The notes under the pieces were generated by a model. The model ran no database searches and had not been told where the DNA came from. It saw only the letters and a list, made by a program, of their open reading frames with translations. DNA of 64,000 nucleotides from Bacteroidota bacterium (lineage in GTDB: Bacteria > Bacteroidota > Bacteroidia > AKYH767-A > OLB10): the NCBI GenBank assembly GCA_016713525.1, contig JADJOZ010000008.1, positions 1 through 64,000 on the forward strand. Direction: 5' to 3'. The translations under genes were made by a program, and so were the position numbers. Numbering within the stretch: the stretch's first letter is position 1; the number at the start of each line of letters is the position of its first letter. This document shows, piece after piece, positions 55,208 through 64,000 of this stretch.

Positions 55208-57759
55208 CTAGTACCACTTACTAAATTTAAGTGACTTCATTTTTCGATTCGTCCATAATTCCCCAATATAAAATCCTCGAGGTAACTGATTCCCGAAAAT
55301 TATGTTATTTTCATCGGCAGCCAATTTTCTTCTTTCAACAATTCTTCCTGTCACATCTCTCACGATCAGTTCTGCATCTTTTGTCAAATGATTAAGTTGT
55401 AATGTAAACTCTGTACTAGAAGGATTCGGAAAAACCTTAACGTCTATTTCAACAAAATCTTCATCCGTTTCTTTGCAAACGATCGCGGTTGCCAATGTTC
55501 TATAGCCACTATTTCCACAACTATTTCCTGTCCTCACTTTTATGTTACCCCATTAACACCAAAATTTAAAGCAATAGCTGTTGTATTTTGTCCACTGGTG
55601 ATTGTTGCACCTGCAGGAACAATCCAGTTGTAGGTTGTGCCACCATTTACTGATGCAATACTGTAAGAAACTCCGGTTTGATTTGCACAAACTCCTGTTG
55701 AGCCGGTAATAATTCCTGGTTTTGAAGGAACACTTCGGATTGTGGTTACACGCTCATTGCTTGAACCGCATACATTGATAGCTGCAATGCGCAAAGTTCC
55801 TGAAACAAAAGAAGCTGAATAATCAACAACTATTGTATTGGTTCCTTGTCCGCTTATAATTGCAGCATTTGCCGGTGCAGTCCAATTATAAGATGATGCA
55901 CCTGTAACCGGAACAATTGAATAAGCAACATCTGATGTACCGGCACAAACTTCAACAGCTTGACCACTTATCAATCCCGGAATCGGTGGTTTAGCTCTGA
56001 TCGTTACCGATTTGTATGCACTACTTCCCAAACAATTTACTGCAGCAACTTTTAAAGTGCCAATAGCAAAATTCTGATCAAAATTTAAAGTCACTGAATT
56101 GGTTCCTTGTCCGCTTACTATGGAAACATTGGCAGGAACGATCCAAATATAGGATGTTGCACTACCTATGGCTGAACAGGTGTAAACGACCCCGGAAGTT
56201 CCGGCACATTGTGTTAAACTACCATTGATAGCGGAGGGTTTTGAAGGTGATGCTATTGCTACTTTTACCAACTGGCAGGTAGCTGAACTAATACCACAAC
56301 CATTATTAGCAGTTACACAAATATTCCCATTTACTGCCGATCCGGAAAATTCAACTACAATTAGATTGGTGCCTTGTCCGGAAGTTATTGTTGCACCGCC
56401 AGGCACACTCCAGGTATAATTAGTGCCTGCTGAATTTATAACAGAAAATATATTTCCGGTTGTGTTTTTACAAACTATGTCGTTACCCGAAAATGCCGAT
56501 GGTGCATTTGGAGCGCCTAACACAGTAATATAATTTGTTTTTAACAGCGTATCAGCTCCGGCATTATTCGTTGCAATAAGTGTAACGGAATAGGTTCCAG
56601 GGAGAGCATACTGTACCTGCGGATTTTGAGCTGAGGAGGAAGAAGGATTTCCACCAGGAAAACTCCACTGCCATGAAGTTGGTGCATCTGTAGATTGATC
56701 GGTAAATGAAACTGAATTTCCTGAACAAACCTGTAAATTGTTTGCTGTAAATGCAGCTTCTGGTTTTGGATATAAATAATCAGCAGGTATATACGAAGCA
56801 ATATTAACTGTGCGCAATTTTGCAGGGATAGTAGAACCATTCGTGTATAGTTCATTCGTAACGAAAGCAGTTGCAGTATTTGAAAATTCAATTCCTTCCA
56901 CTTGTCCGTAAACCAGTTGTGTAGACAGGTCAAATTTTCTTTTATTACCATTAAACAACAGGTGATTTTTATAATCATAAATCATAGCCATTGAAACCGG
57001 GAATGTTCCTGATCTCAAATATCCGATAAGTGCAATCACACCAAATTGCTGAACTGAAGCAGAAGTTACGAGAAATCCGGTATTGTAAGTCTCCCGGTAT
57101 TGTGCCACATGTGTTCCCGGAGTATTGGGTAATACATAATGCTTTGTTTGTTTATCGACCCAGTTTTTGCTGAACAGATGAATAGAGTCATTTAGAAAAA
57201 TCATGGCTTCACAATCGAAGTTATTGTTGGTGGGAAGTGAAGGGAATGAAGTTTGATCACTATAAGAAAAGTTTATCACTGAAGCGGTCACAGAAGTAGT
57301 AGTTGAAGTTAATGCCGTTTTGTTGATGCGATATATTTTAAGGTCCTGCCGGGTGCCATTATTGTTTCCGAAATCACCAATAAACAAGTAATTGTCATTT
57401 GATGCCATATCTTCCCAATCGACATTAGTAGCATTGCTGATATCTACAGTTTGAAGGATTGCACCTGAGGAAGTATCTACACGATAAATATCATTGGGAT
57501 TGCCGGAATCACTAAAAGACCACATTTTACCATCTATAAATGTCAGACCCGAAGATTCATTTAGCAAAGGCGTACTTAAATTGGCCTTATCGGCTAAAGA
57601 CAAACTTGTAGCCCCATAAGTACAAGAGCCATCATTGATTGTTGCAGCAGGATTGTAATTAACAGATTGAGGATCAGTACATCCGGGAATTTGAGCAAAT
57701 ACTTTACAAGGGCTAAAAAGCACAACAGAAAACACTGTCAGAAGCAAGAATTTTTTCAT
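55208..57759 (-). CDS. Secreted PKD-repeat protein with T9SS sorting domain (one frameshift)
   Basis: About 850 residues. Start ATG 57759 (MKKFLLLTVFSVVLFSPCKV). The break is at CCCC 55548-55551; adding one G joins FGVNG to GNIKVRTGNSCG and yields the C-terminal 109 residues. Near the N-terminus is a short disulphide-type motif GCTDPQSVNYNPAATINDGS. A propeller-like part with NNFDCEAMIFL and one true PKD domain (ASWQWSFPGGNPSS-like TSWQWSFPGGNPSSSS) follow, then five PKD-like repeats of the YNWTAPANAAIISGQGTN kind, then the sorting domain (VKVFPNPSSTEFTLQLN; GFYIGELWTN). Surface-exported, function unknown. Confidence 0.87.
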
Positions 57760-57853
57760 GGTAAGTCGGTTACAATTCATCGAAAATTACGAAAAAAAAG
57801 CATTGCCTCCAAATTCAAGAACATTTAATTTGTCAGAAGCAAATTGAAATGTT

Positions 57854-58815
57854 TCAAATTATCTTCAATATCACATTGCCAATCTTTTGTCCGGAATCGA
57901 CATATTTGTAGGCTTCTACTATTTGATTTAAAGGGTACTTTCTGTCGATAACTGGTTTGAAAAACTTTTTTGTACTAACTCCCTGATAAATACCACATCA
58001 CTTTTGGTAATAGTTGGCAATGGGAACAATAATTTCTTTCCACCAAAAATTGGAGTGGTGAGTGCATATAAAATATTTTCTCCATTCTTACCAAGCTCTG
58101 TTGAAATGTAAATTCCTTTGGCGGTTAATAGCGGTTTACAAGCTCCAAATGAACTCTTTCCTACAGCATCAAAAATAAAATCATACTTCACCTTTGTTTG
58201 TGTGAAATCCTGTGTTTGGTAATCAATAACGACATCAGCGCCTAATGACTTTACCAAACCAACATGAGCAGAACCACATACAGCTGTAACGTTAGTCTGG
58301 AAATACTTTAATAACTGCACAGCTGCTGAACCGATTGCTCCGGTAGCCCCATAGACCAAAACATTTTGTCCGGGCTCAGTCTTTGCAGCTCTAATGTCAA
58401 CTAATGCATAATGACTCCCCTCTGTCAGGGCAGCTGCTTCATCAAAAGATAATTCATCGGGAATAATATCAATAGCATCTGCTTCAGCTATTGTCAGGAA
58501 TTCGGCATGTCCGCCAAATTTTTGATCATTGAATCCAAATATCCGATCACCTTTTTTGAATAAGGTTACACTTGAACCGGTTTCTTCCACAATACCTGCA
58601 AATTCACAACCGAGCGAAGGGAATTTAGGGCGCAGCAGACCACTAAAAAATCGCGAAACAAAATATTCTGCACTTCGAAATCCGGAATCAGTACGGGTTA
58701 CTGTAGAGGAAAACACTTTTACCAGAAGTTCATTTGGTTTTGGGATAGGTTGCGGGATTTCAGCAATGGTAACAACACTGGGAGGACCATATTGGGAATA
58801 TACTGCTGCTTTCAT
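57854..58815 (-). CDS. NAD(P)-dependent zinc-type alcohol dehydrogenase/quinone oxidoreductase family (one frameshift)
   Basis: About 320 residues. One A is missing in the run at 57966-57971; correcting it gives the standard C-terminus KKFFKPVIDRKYPLNQIVEA and YKYVDSGQKIGNVILKI, ending at 57854. Medium-chain dehydrogenase fold: AVYSQYGPPSVVTIAEIPQP, GCEFAGIVEETGSSVTLFKK, GDRIFGF and the nucleotide-binding NVLVYGATGAIGSAAVQLLK. The classical zinc-ligand cysteines are absent, so it fits the zinc-independent quinone-oxidoreductase-like group. Substrate unknown. Single gene. Confidence 0.87.
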
Positions 58816-58881
58816 TTTTCTATTGACTGCTATTTAAGAATAGCCCGAATTTAAGAAATTTTTGTGAAATAAAAAATCTTT

Positions 58882-59700
58882 TCAGACATCATTCTTAACA
58901 TTCCTGGCCTTGATAATTATTCCTTCCATAAGCTGGCGTCCCGGTGGAATAATTTGACTCATGTCATGGGTAAACTTCTTCCATTCTTTAGTCAGCTTAG
59001 GTGAAAAAACGGCTTTAAATTTTCCTTGAACAGTCAACAATTCTGATAAGAACACCTGCCAACTACCGGGATAAACAAAACGTTGATTTTTTAAACTATT
59101 GGCATGGAAAACCAACTCCACTTCAAAGCCGAGTTCTTTTAATAAACTAGTCCAGTTACTCAGATGTGTGTATTTTGCATTTGCCTGAATAATGCGAAAA
59201 GCCTTTTTACACTCTAGGTTAATTTTTTCAGCTTCCTCTTTCGAAACCGAATCGAGCCAGATAGTTTCATTAAAAATAAGTTCACCATTATGCTTCAGCA
59301 ACCGCTTTAAGTCAACTAAAACATCTTTAAGCTGCTCATCTTCCTGAATAGCTAAAACGGATTCAGCAAAAATCTTGTCAAAGGAGTTTGAATGATCATG
59401 GAAAATCTGTCCGGGCTGAATGAGTTTCAATTTCACATTTTTATCAGCAGAACAAAATTTCAATCTTTTAACAGCAGCATCAAACATTACTGGTGATGCA
59501 TCATAGCCTGTAAAAGAGGTATCTTTATATACCGAAGATAAGTAGGTAAGAGTTGCGCCGGTACCAAATCCTAATTCCAAAATCGATTCATCAGGTTTAC
59601 AATCGAGCAGTTCAATTATTTTAAGCGTTGCGGCTCTCCCTCTGGCATGAATGAAAGCGCCATTGATTTGACCAAAATAATTCAGGATATGGTGTGACAT
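58882..59700 (-). CDS. SAM-dependent methyltransferase
   Basis: 272 residues from ATG 59700 (MSHHILNYFGQINGAFIHAR). Class I Rossmann methyltransferase: motif I ESILELGFGTGATLTYLS, motif II FTGYDASPVMFDAAVKRL and a later FDKIFAESVLAIQEDEQLK. The SAM-binding glycines are intact. The substrate is not predictable; UbiE/ArsM-like small-molecule methylation is one option. The TTG at 59721 adds seven residues without homology. Between the T9SS gene and the oxidoreductase on the same strand. Confidence 0.87.
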   Translation of the reverse strand: MSHHILNYFGQINGAFIHARGRAATLKIIELLDCKPDESILELGFGTGATLTYLSSVYKDTSFTGYDASPVMFDAAVKRLKFCSADKNVKLKLIQPGQIFHDHSNSFDKIFAESVLAIQEDEQLKDVLVDLKRLLKHNGELIFNETIWLDSVSKEEAEKINLECKKAFRIIQANAKYTHLSNWTSLLKELGFEVELVFHANSLKNQRFVYPGSWQVFLSELLTVQGKFKAVFSPKLTKEWKKFTHDMSQIIPPGRQLMEGIIIKARNVKNDV

Positions 59701-59756
59701 GCAGGAACAGTGAGTTCGCAATGATTAGTAAAGACCTGACAGTAAGAGAAGCATAT

Positions 59757-62201
59757 TTAATGTTTGACGATTTTTTTCACTTCTTGAATATGATCGCCGC
59801 TCAAACTTAAAATGTATATGCCATTTGTAAAATTATTCATATCCAGCATATGGTGAAGCTTGCCGTTTGCTAATATCTCTTCACGTTCAAAAATCAATCT
59901 GCCATTTATATCCCGCAAAGTAATAGTTACATTAGAATTCTCCTGCCCAGAAGAATTAAAATCCAGAAAAATATAATCAGCTGATGGGTTGGGATAAATT
60001 CTGAAATCATTTAAACTTAGAATTTCGTTAGCCCCTGTTGAAGTAGCATTATCCATTACCCATAATTCGCGACCATTAACAGGGTCATTTGCGGTGAAGA
60101 AAACTTTATTGAGAGCTAATGAAAAATATTCAGCATCGCACCCTTGTGTGTTGCCGGGATAAATCTCCATTACTTTAACAGTTCCTCCGTTTGATCCATT
60201 GCTTTTCCATAATTCCAAATTATTGGTGTATGAACTTGGATTTAGCGGATTGTCATTGGCAATAAAATAAAATTCACTTCCAATACTAAAAGGCGAATAA
60301 AACGGATAACCATAATATCCGAATTGACCAGCTGTTGACAATCCTCCTAAATTACCGGGAGCAATTTCTTTAACGATTTCTGTTCCTGTAGTTGAACCAT
60401 CAGATTTCCATAACTCACGTCCGGAAACATTGTTATATGCAGAAAAATAAAGAATACCATTGATTGCATTAAAATCGTAGGGATCTGAACCGTCCGTATT
60501 TCCCAAATAAATATCTTTGACCATCATAGTGCCACCTGGTGTTCCATCACTTTTCCACAATTCAAGATCATTAGTGTACGATGAGGGTGAATAGTTTGCA
60601 TTATTGTTTGCAGTGAAATAAAAAGTGTTACCAGTTTGCCAGACTACCTTAAACGAGTGAAAATAATATCCAAATTGTTCGGCAGTAGTGAACCCTCCAA
60701 CATTTCCGCTTTTAATATCTTTTACCATTTCTGTCCCGACATTTGTACCATCGGTTTTCCAAAGTTCCCTCCCATACAAGTTACTTGTTGCAACAAAATA
60801 AAGTGTTCCGTTAATAACTGTAAAATCAGCTGGATTTGATCCATACGTATTCCCTGCATAAATATCTTTTAGCATAAATGTTCCTGCATCCGTTCCATCA
60901 CTTTCATAAAGCTCAATATCATTTGTGTAAGTACCACCCGGAGCAGATGCCCAATTGTTTGCAGTAAAATAAAATTTATTCCCGGATTGCCATACTACCT
61001 GAAACGCATGAAAATAATATCCAAACTGAGCAGAAACAGTAAATCCGCCAACATTTCCACTGATGATATCTTTAACCATTATTGTTCCGTTCCCGGTTCC
61101 ATCCGTTTTCCATAATTCACGACCTGCCGTTGCACTTTCAGCAGTAAAAAACAAAGTGCCGTTTATCAGTGTAAAATCTGCCGGGTAAGAACTATTGGTA
61201 TTGCCTGTATATATATCCTTTATCATTGAAGTCCCGCCATTGGTGCCATCACTTTTCCACAACTCAATATCATTGGTGTATGAGCCACCCGGTACTGATG
61301 CATTGTTATTTGCAGTGAAGTAAAAATCGGATCCATTTTGCCAAACTACATTAAAATAATGCGTATCATAAATAAATTGTGAAGCAGAAGAAAAACCACC
61401 AACAGAACCCGGTATGATATCTTTAACCAAATAAGTACCTCCATTTGTACCATCGGATCTCCAAAGTTCACGACCCTCATTAGCAGTAAATGCAGTAAAA
61501 AATAAAGTGCCGTTTATTTCTTTGAAATCAATTGGATAGGATCCTGATGTATTACCGGGATTTATATCTTTCACCATCATAGTACCTGCCGAAGTCCCAT
61601 CACTGACCCATAATTCGATATCATTCGTATATGAACCACCCGGATTTAATGCTGCGTTGTTGGCTGTAAAATAAAAATTACTCCCATTCTTCCACACCAC
61701 ATTAAAAATTAAATCATAGTATCCAAACTGAGCTGCTTCTGAAAATCCTCCAACATTTCCATTAATAATATCATGAACCATTTCCGTTCCGGCACTGGTA
61801 CCATCAGTCTTCCACAATTCACGTCCATGAGTTGCAGTATAGGCGGTAAAATAAAGCACTCCATTTATTTCGATAAAGTCTCTTGGATCAGAGCCATCCG
61901 AAGTGCCAGGATTAATATCCTTTACCAGTACTGTGCCGGAGGTGGTCCCATCACTCTTCCAAAGTTCAATATCATTTGTTGAGCCGCTACCCGGATTCAA
62001 TGCAGCATTGTTGGCTGTAAAAAATATTTCATTGTTATGCTCCCATACAATGGTAAATGGATGATAATAATATCCAAACTGCCCGGCTGTAGTAAACCCG
62101 CCTACAGATCCTGGAATAATGTCTTTAAGTAAGGTTGGGGTTTGACTATACAATGCTGTAAAACAACATAATAGATAAATCAGCGGGATACATTTTTTCA
62201 T
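59757..62201 (-). CDS. Secreted ELWxxDGT-repeat protein with T9SS sorting domain
   Basis: 814 residues. Signal peptide 1-19 (ending ALYS). Eleven ELWxxDGT units (ELWKSDGTTSGT, ELWKTDGTSAGT, ELWVSDGTSAGT and so on), about 55-65 residues apart, alternate with MVKDI.PG.....P.DF..ING.LYFTA. The repeats come as long doublets in which each 120-residue unit repeats GGF(S/T)TA.QFGYY. The C-terminal 80 residues are the sorting domain (FRIYPNPSADYIFLDFN; GIYILSLSGDH). Surface adhesin-like or enzyme-shell role is possible. Function unknown. Confidence 0.9.
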   Translation of the reverse strand: MKKCIPLIYLLCCFTALYSQTPTLLKDIIPGSVGGFTTAGQFGYYYHPFTIVWEHNNEIFFTANNAALNPGSGSTNDIELWKSDGTTSGTVLVKDINPGTSDGSDPRDFIEINGVLYFTAYTATHGRELWKTDGTSAGTEMVHDIINGNVGGFSEAAQFGYYDLIFNVVWKNGSNFYFTANNAALNPGGSYTNDIELWVSDGTSAGTMMVKDINPGNTSGSYPIDFKEINGTLFFTAFTANEGRELWRSDGTNGGTYLVKDIIPGSVGGFSSASQFIYDTHYFNVVWQNGSDFYFTANNNASVPGGSYTNDIELWKSDGTNGGTSMIKDIYTGNTNSSYPADFTLINGTLFFTAESATAGRELWKTDGTGNGTIMVKDIISGNVGGFTVSAQFGYYFHAFQVVWQSGNKFYFTANNWASAPGGTYTNDIELYESDGTDAGTFMLKDIYAGNTYGSNPADFTVINGTLYFVATSNLYGRELWKTDGTNVGTEMVKDIKSGNVGGFTTAEQFGYYFHSFKVVWQTGNTFYFTANNNANYSPSSYTNDLELWKSDGTPGGTMMVKDIYLGNTDGSDPYDFNAINGILYFSAYNNVSGRELWKSDGSTTGTEIVKEIAPGNLGGLSTAGQFGYYGYPFYSPFSIGSEFYFIANDNPLNPSSYTNNLELWKSNGSNGGTVKVMEIYPGNTQGCDAEYFSLALNKVFFTANDPVNGRELWVMDNATSTGANEILSLNDFRIYPNPSADYIFLDFNSSGQENSNVTITLRDINGRLIFEREEILANGKLHHMLDMNNFTNGIYILSLSGDHIQEVKKIVKH

Positions 62202-62658
62202 TTTTTAACATTTTTAATTATTACAATACTGCATATAATTCCCAACATTAGGGTAGTGAATGATGCTCCAATATAGGATAATCCGGAACAAATATATATT
62301 TATAAAAACAAGCGCTGGCATTAGGTGAATAAAATACCGCTTCCGGTGAATTTTTAAGGATTAATATTTTGGAAGAAACAAGAAAAACACAAAATGAAAG
62401 CCTGTTTTAATTGACTTAAACCTGCCTAAAACCTCTTACTTAGATATTGTATCAGCCATTCATTTAAATAGTCAGCATTAGATGTATAATACTGTTTATC
62501 AACATCCTACATTAATTTCAACAAAATTATCCTTTTTACTTCATTTACAAAAAGTCTGTTTTTTGGAAGTCTCAAACATTTAACTAATTTTAACCTTCAG
62601 ATCGGTATGATTTTTTACCGGCTGCTATATTTCTCATTAATCTCTAAAAAAACTTACC
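62202..62658. other. Intergenic region, no gene seen
   Basis: 457 bp of AT-rich DNA between divergent genes; only promoter-like sequence such as TATATTTC before 62659 is visible. Confidence 0.5.
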
Positions 62659-63198
62659 ATGAAAATCCTAAAGAACATCTTCCTTGCTCTTATTAGCATT
62701 GTTGCCCTGTTATTATTGATTGCATTGTTTACTAACAAGGAGTATCATGTAGTCAGAAATGTTACTATCAACAATTCCTCAGTTGAAGTTTATGATTACA
62801 TCAAGTACTTGAAAAATCAGGACAATTACAGTGTTTGGAATCGTAAAGATCCGAACATGAAAAGAGAATACCGTGGTACTGACGGAACTGTTGGTTTTGT
62901 TGCTGCCTGGGATAGTCAAATGGAAGAAGTTGGAAAAGGTGAGCAGGAAATTATAAAATTGGAAGAAGGTAAACGAATCGATTTAGAATTGCGATTTATA
63001 AAACCTTTTGAAGCAACTGATAAAGCATACATGACTGTAACTCCTTCCGGTGAAGGAGCAACAGATGTTGCCTGGGGATTCGATGGTAAGATGCCTTATC
63101 CGATGAATCTGATGTTACTATTTATGGATTTCGATAGCATGCTTGGCCCTGATCTGGATGCAGGACTCAAAGACCTGAAAGCTATTCTGGAAAAATAA
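62659..63198 (+). CDS. Membrane-anchored SRPBCC (polyketide cyclase-like) protein
   Basis: 179 residues. Residues 5-25 (KNIFLALISIVALLLLIALF) are a membrane anchor or uncleaved signal, then a START-like domain: VTINNSSVEVYDYIKYLKNQ, DNYSVWNRKDPNMKREYRGT, DGTVGFVAAWDSQMEEVGKG and a C-terminal helix DLDAGLKDLKAILEK. The pattern is that of the SRPBCC/polyketide-cyclase family common in Bacteroidota, where the W(s)..d(p).....f.G..g..G....W motif is diagnostic. The ligand is unknown. Followed by a terminator. Confidence 0.85.
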   Translation: MKILKNIFLALISIVALLLLIALFTNKEYHVVRNVTINNSSVEVYDYIKYLKNQDNYSVWNRKDPNMKREYRGTDGTVGFVAAWDSQMEEVGKGEQEIIKLEEGKRIDLELRFIKPFEATDKAYMTVTPSGEGATDVAWGFDGKMPYPMNLMLLFMDFDSMLGPDLDAGLKDLKAILEK

Positions 63199-63225
63199 AA
63201 TTATACTCTTATATTCCTGTTGCCA

Positions 63226-63258
63226 AAAAGGATTCATCTTAAATGTTGAATCCTTTTC
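63226..63258 (+). terminator. Terminator between the SRPBCC and Crp/Fnr genes
   Basis: AAAAGGATTCA ... TGAATCCTTTT (11-bp perfect stem, 10-nt loop) with T-rich tail. It contains a possible upstream ATG of the next gene at 63243, arguing for the later start at 63285. Confidence 0.85.
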
Positions 63259-63284
63259 TTGTATATTTACACTTTATTCAATGT

Positions 63285-63968
63285 ATGCATTCGGAAATAA
63301 AATACTGGTTCTTAAGAGACCATAAACTCTTTCGGGTGATGAGCAATGATCAGCTGAAACAACTTTGTGTTATTACCGGTTTTAAAGAAGGTAAAAAAGG
63401 TGACATCATTTATTTCTCTGATTCAACCGAGCCAAGAATTTATTTTCTGAAAAAAGGTGCCATAAAAATTTCTGAAGTCGATGTAAATGGAAATGAAATC
63501 ACTAAAGAGATTATTCAAAAGGGAGATCTGTTTGGAGAACTTAGTCTGGACACTACAATCGCCAACAATGAGTTTGCCCAGGTACTCACCAACTCCGTGA
63601 CCATATGCAGTTTTATGTTGAAGGATTTTGAAGCTTTAATGGAGCAACATCCCGACCTTGCTCTTTCCTACACGAAGTTAGTCGGCCTGAAATTTAAAAA
63701 ACTCAAAAACAGTTACTCCAATCTTGTTTTTAAAGATGCCCGAAGCCGGTTGATTCAATTCCTCAAGGATTGGGCAGCACGTGATGGCAATGAAACTTTG
63801 GATGCTATTGTGATCGAAAATTATCTTACGCAGCAGGATATTGCCCATATTATTTGTACTACCCGACAAACTGCAACCCAGCTTTTAAACCAACTGGAAA
63901 CTGAAGGTCACCTGAAGTATGACCGTAAAGAATTAGTCCTGGACAAACAGTTTGTCCTTCAGAATTGA
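63285..63968 (+). CDS. Crp/Fnr-family transcriptional regulator
   Basis: 227 residues from ATG 63285 (MHSEIKYWFLRDHKLFRVMS). Cyclic-nucleotide-binding-type beta-roll at 25-125: KGDIIYFSDSTEPRIYFLKK, GAIKISEVDVNGNEITKEII and GDLFGELSLD, but the canonical cAMP-contact RS/T of GEL..RSAT-type loops is absent. The C-terminal HTH (about 165-225): ENYLTQQDIAHIICTTRQTA and TQLLNQLETEGHL. There are no Fnr-type cysteines. Signal unknown. Confidence 0.88.
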   Translation: MHSEIKYWFLRDHKLFRVMSNDQLKQLCVITGFKEGKKGDIIYFSDSTEPRIYFLKKGAIKISEVDVNGNEITKEIIQKGDLFGELSLDTTIANNEFAQVLTNSVTICSFMLKDFEALMEQHPDLALSYTKLVGLKFKKLKNSYSNLVFKDARSRLIQFLKDWAARDGNETLDAIVIENYLTQQDIAHIICTTRQTATQLLNQLETEGHLKYDRKELVLDKQFVLQN

Positions 63969-64000
63969 TCGTTTTTAGAGCGTTTAGCCCGTTTTCTTAG

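Overview
The window is a piece of a low-GC chromosome from a member of the Bacteroidota, probably of the Chitinophagales/Saprospirales/Flavobacteriales type. The evidence is about ten secreted proteins with type IX secretion (T9SS) C-terminal sorting domains, a gliding-motility type B sorting domain, OmpA with TSP3 repeats, many TAnnTTTG -7 promoter elements, and GlnRS beside GltX. The exact lineage cannot be fixed from the sequence.

Positions 1-8030 are an accessory region lying 3' of a tRNA-Cys gene (8032-8102, minus strand). It is AT-rich and much of it is broken. It holds the remains of a secreted Ig-like protein, a degraded PD-(D/E)XK nuclease gene, a reverse transcriptase with an intact catalytic core, and a possible structured RNA between RT and nuclease. 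Upstream of the RT are two nearly identical ~234-bp direct repeats. A cassette follows of two tiny membrane proteins plus a phage-type poly-gamma-glutamate hydrolase, then a second PD-(D/E)XK-like protein, and then a 24-bp tandem repeat and a strong hairpin beside the tRNA. The RT-RNA-nuclease arrangement is the best candidate for an undescribed (defence-like) system.

Positions 8270-31440 are mostly housekeeping. They include folB-glnS (overlapping), a split gltX, a hipBA-like pair whose kinase has lost its catalytic Asp, an orphan receiver protein, a secreted cyclophilin, an OmpA-like protein, a PA0069-type radical SAM enzyme, an acyltransferase, an MFS transporter, the mlaEFD lipid-transport operon, pyrophosphatase and an App1-type phosphatase.

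Positions 31430-64000 alternate T9SS cargo (beta-propeller-like, metalloprotease, serine hydrolase, ELWxxDGT repeats) with regulators and small-molecule functions: ABC-F, a TetA-like MFS, a NarL-type regulator, an ArsR-SRPBCC-DoxX-SRPBCC operon with a striking palindromic operator, a K+/H+-type antiporter, AraC, katG, an alpha/beta hydrolase, an oxidoreductase, a methyltransferase and a Crp/Fnr regulator.

A recurring feature is that about ten genes are interrupted by the loss of one (once two) base in a short homopolymer, always a contraction. This points to consensus errors rather than real pseudogenes. I merged such genes and give the position of each break. All calls are from reading the sequence; no database search was run.
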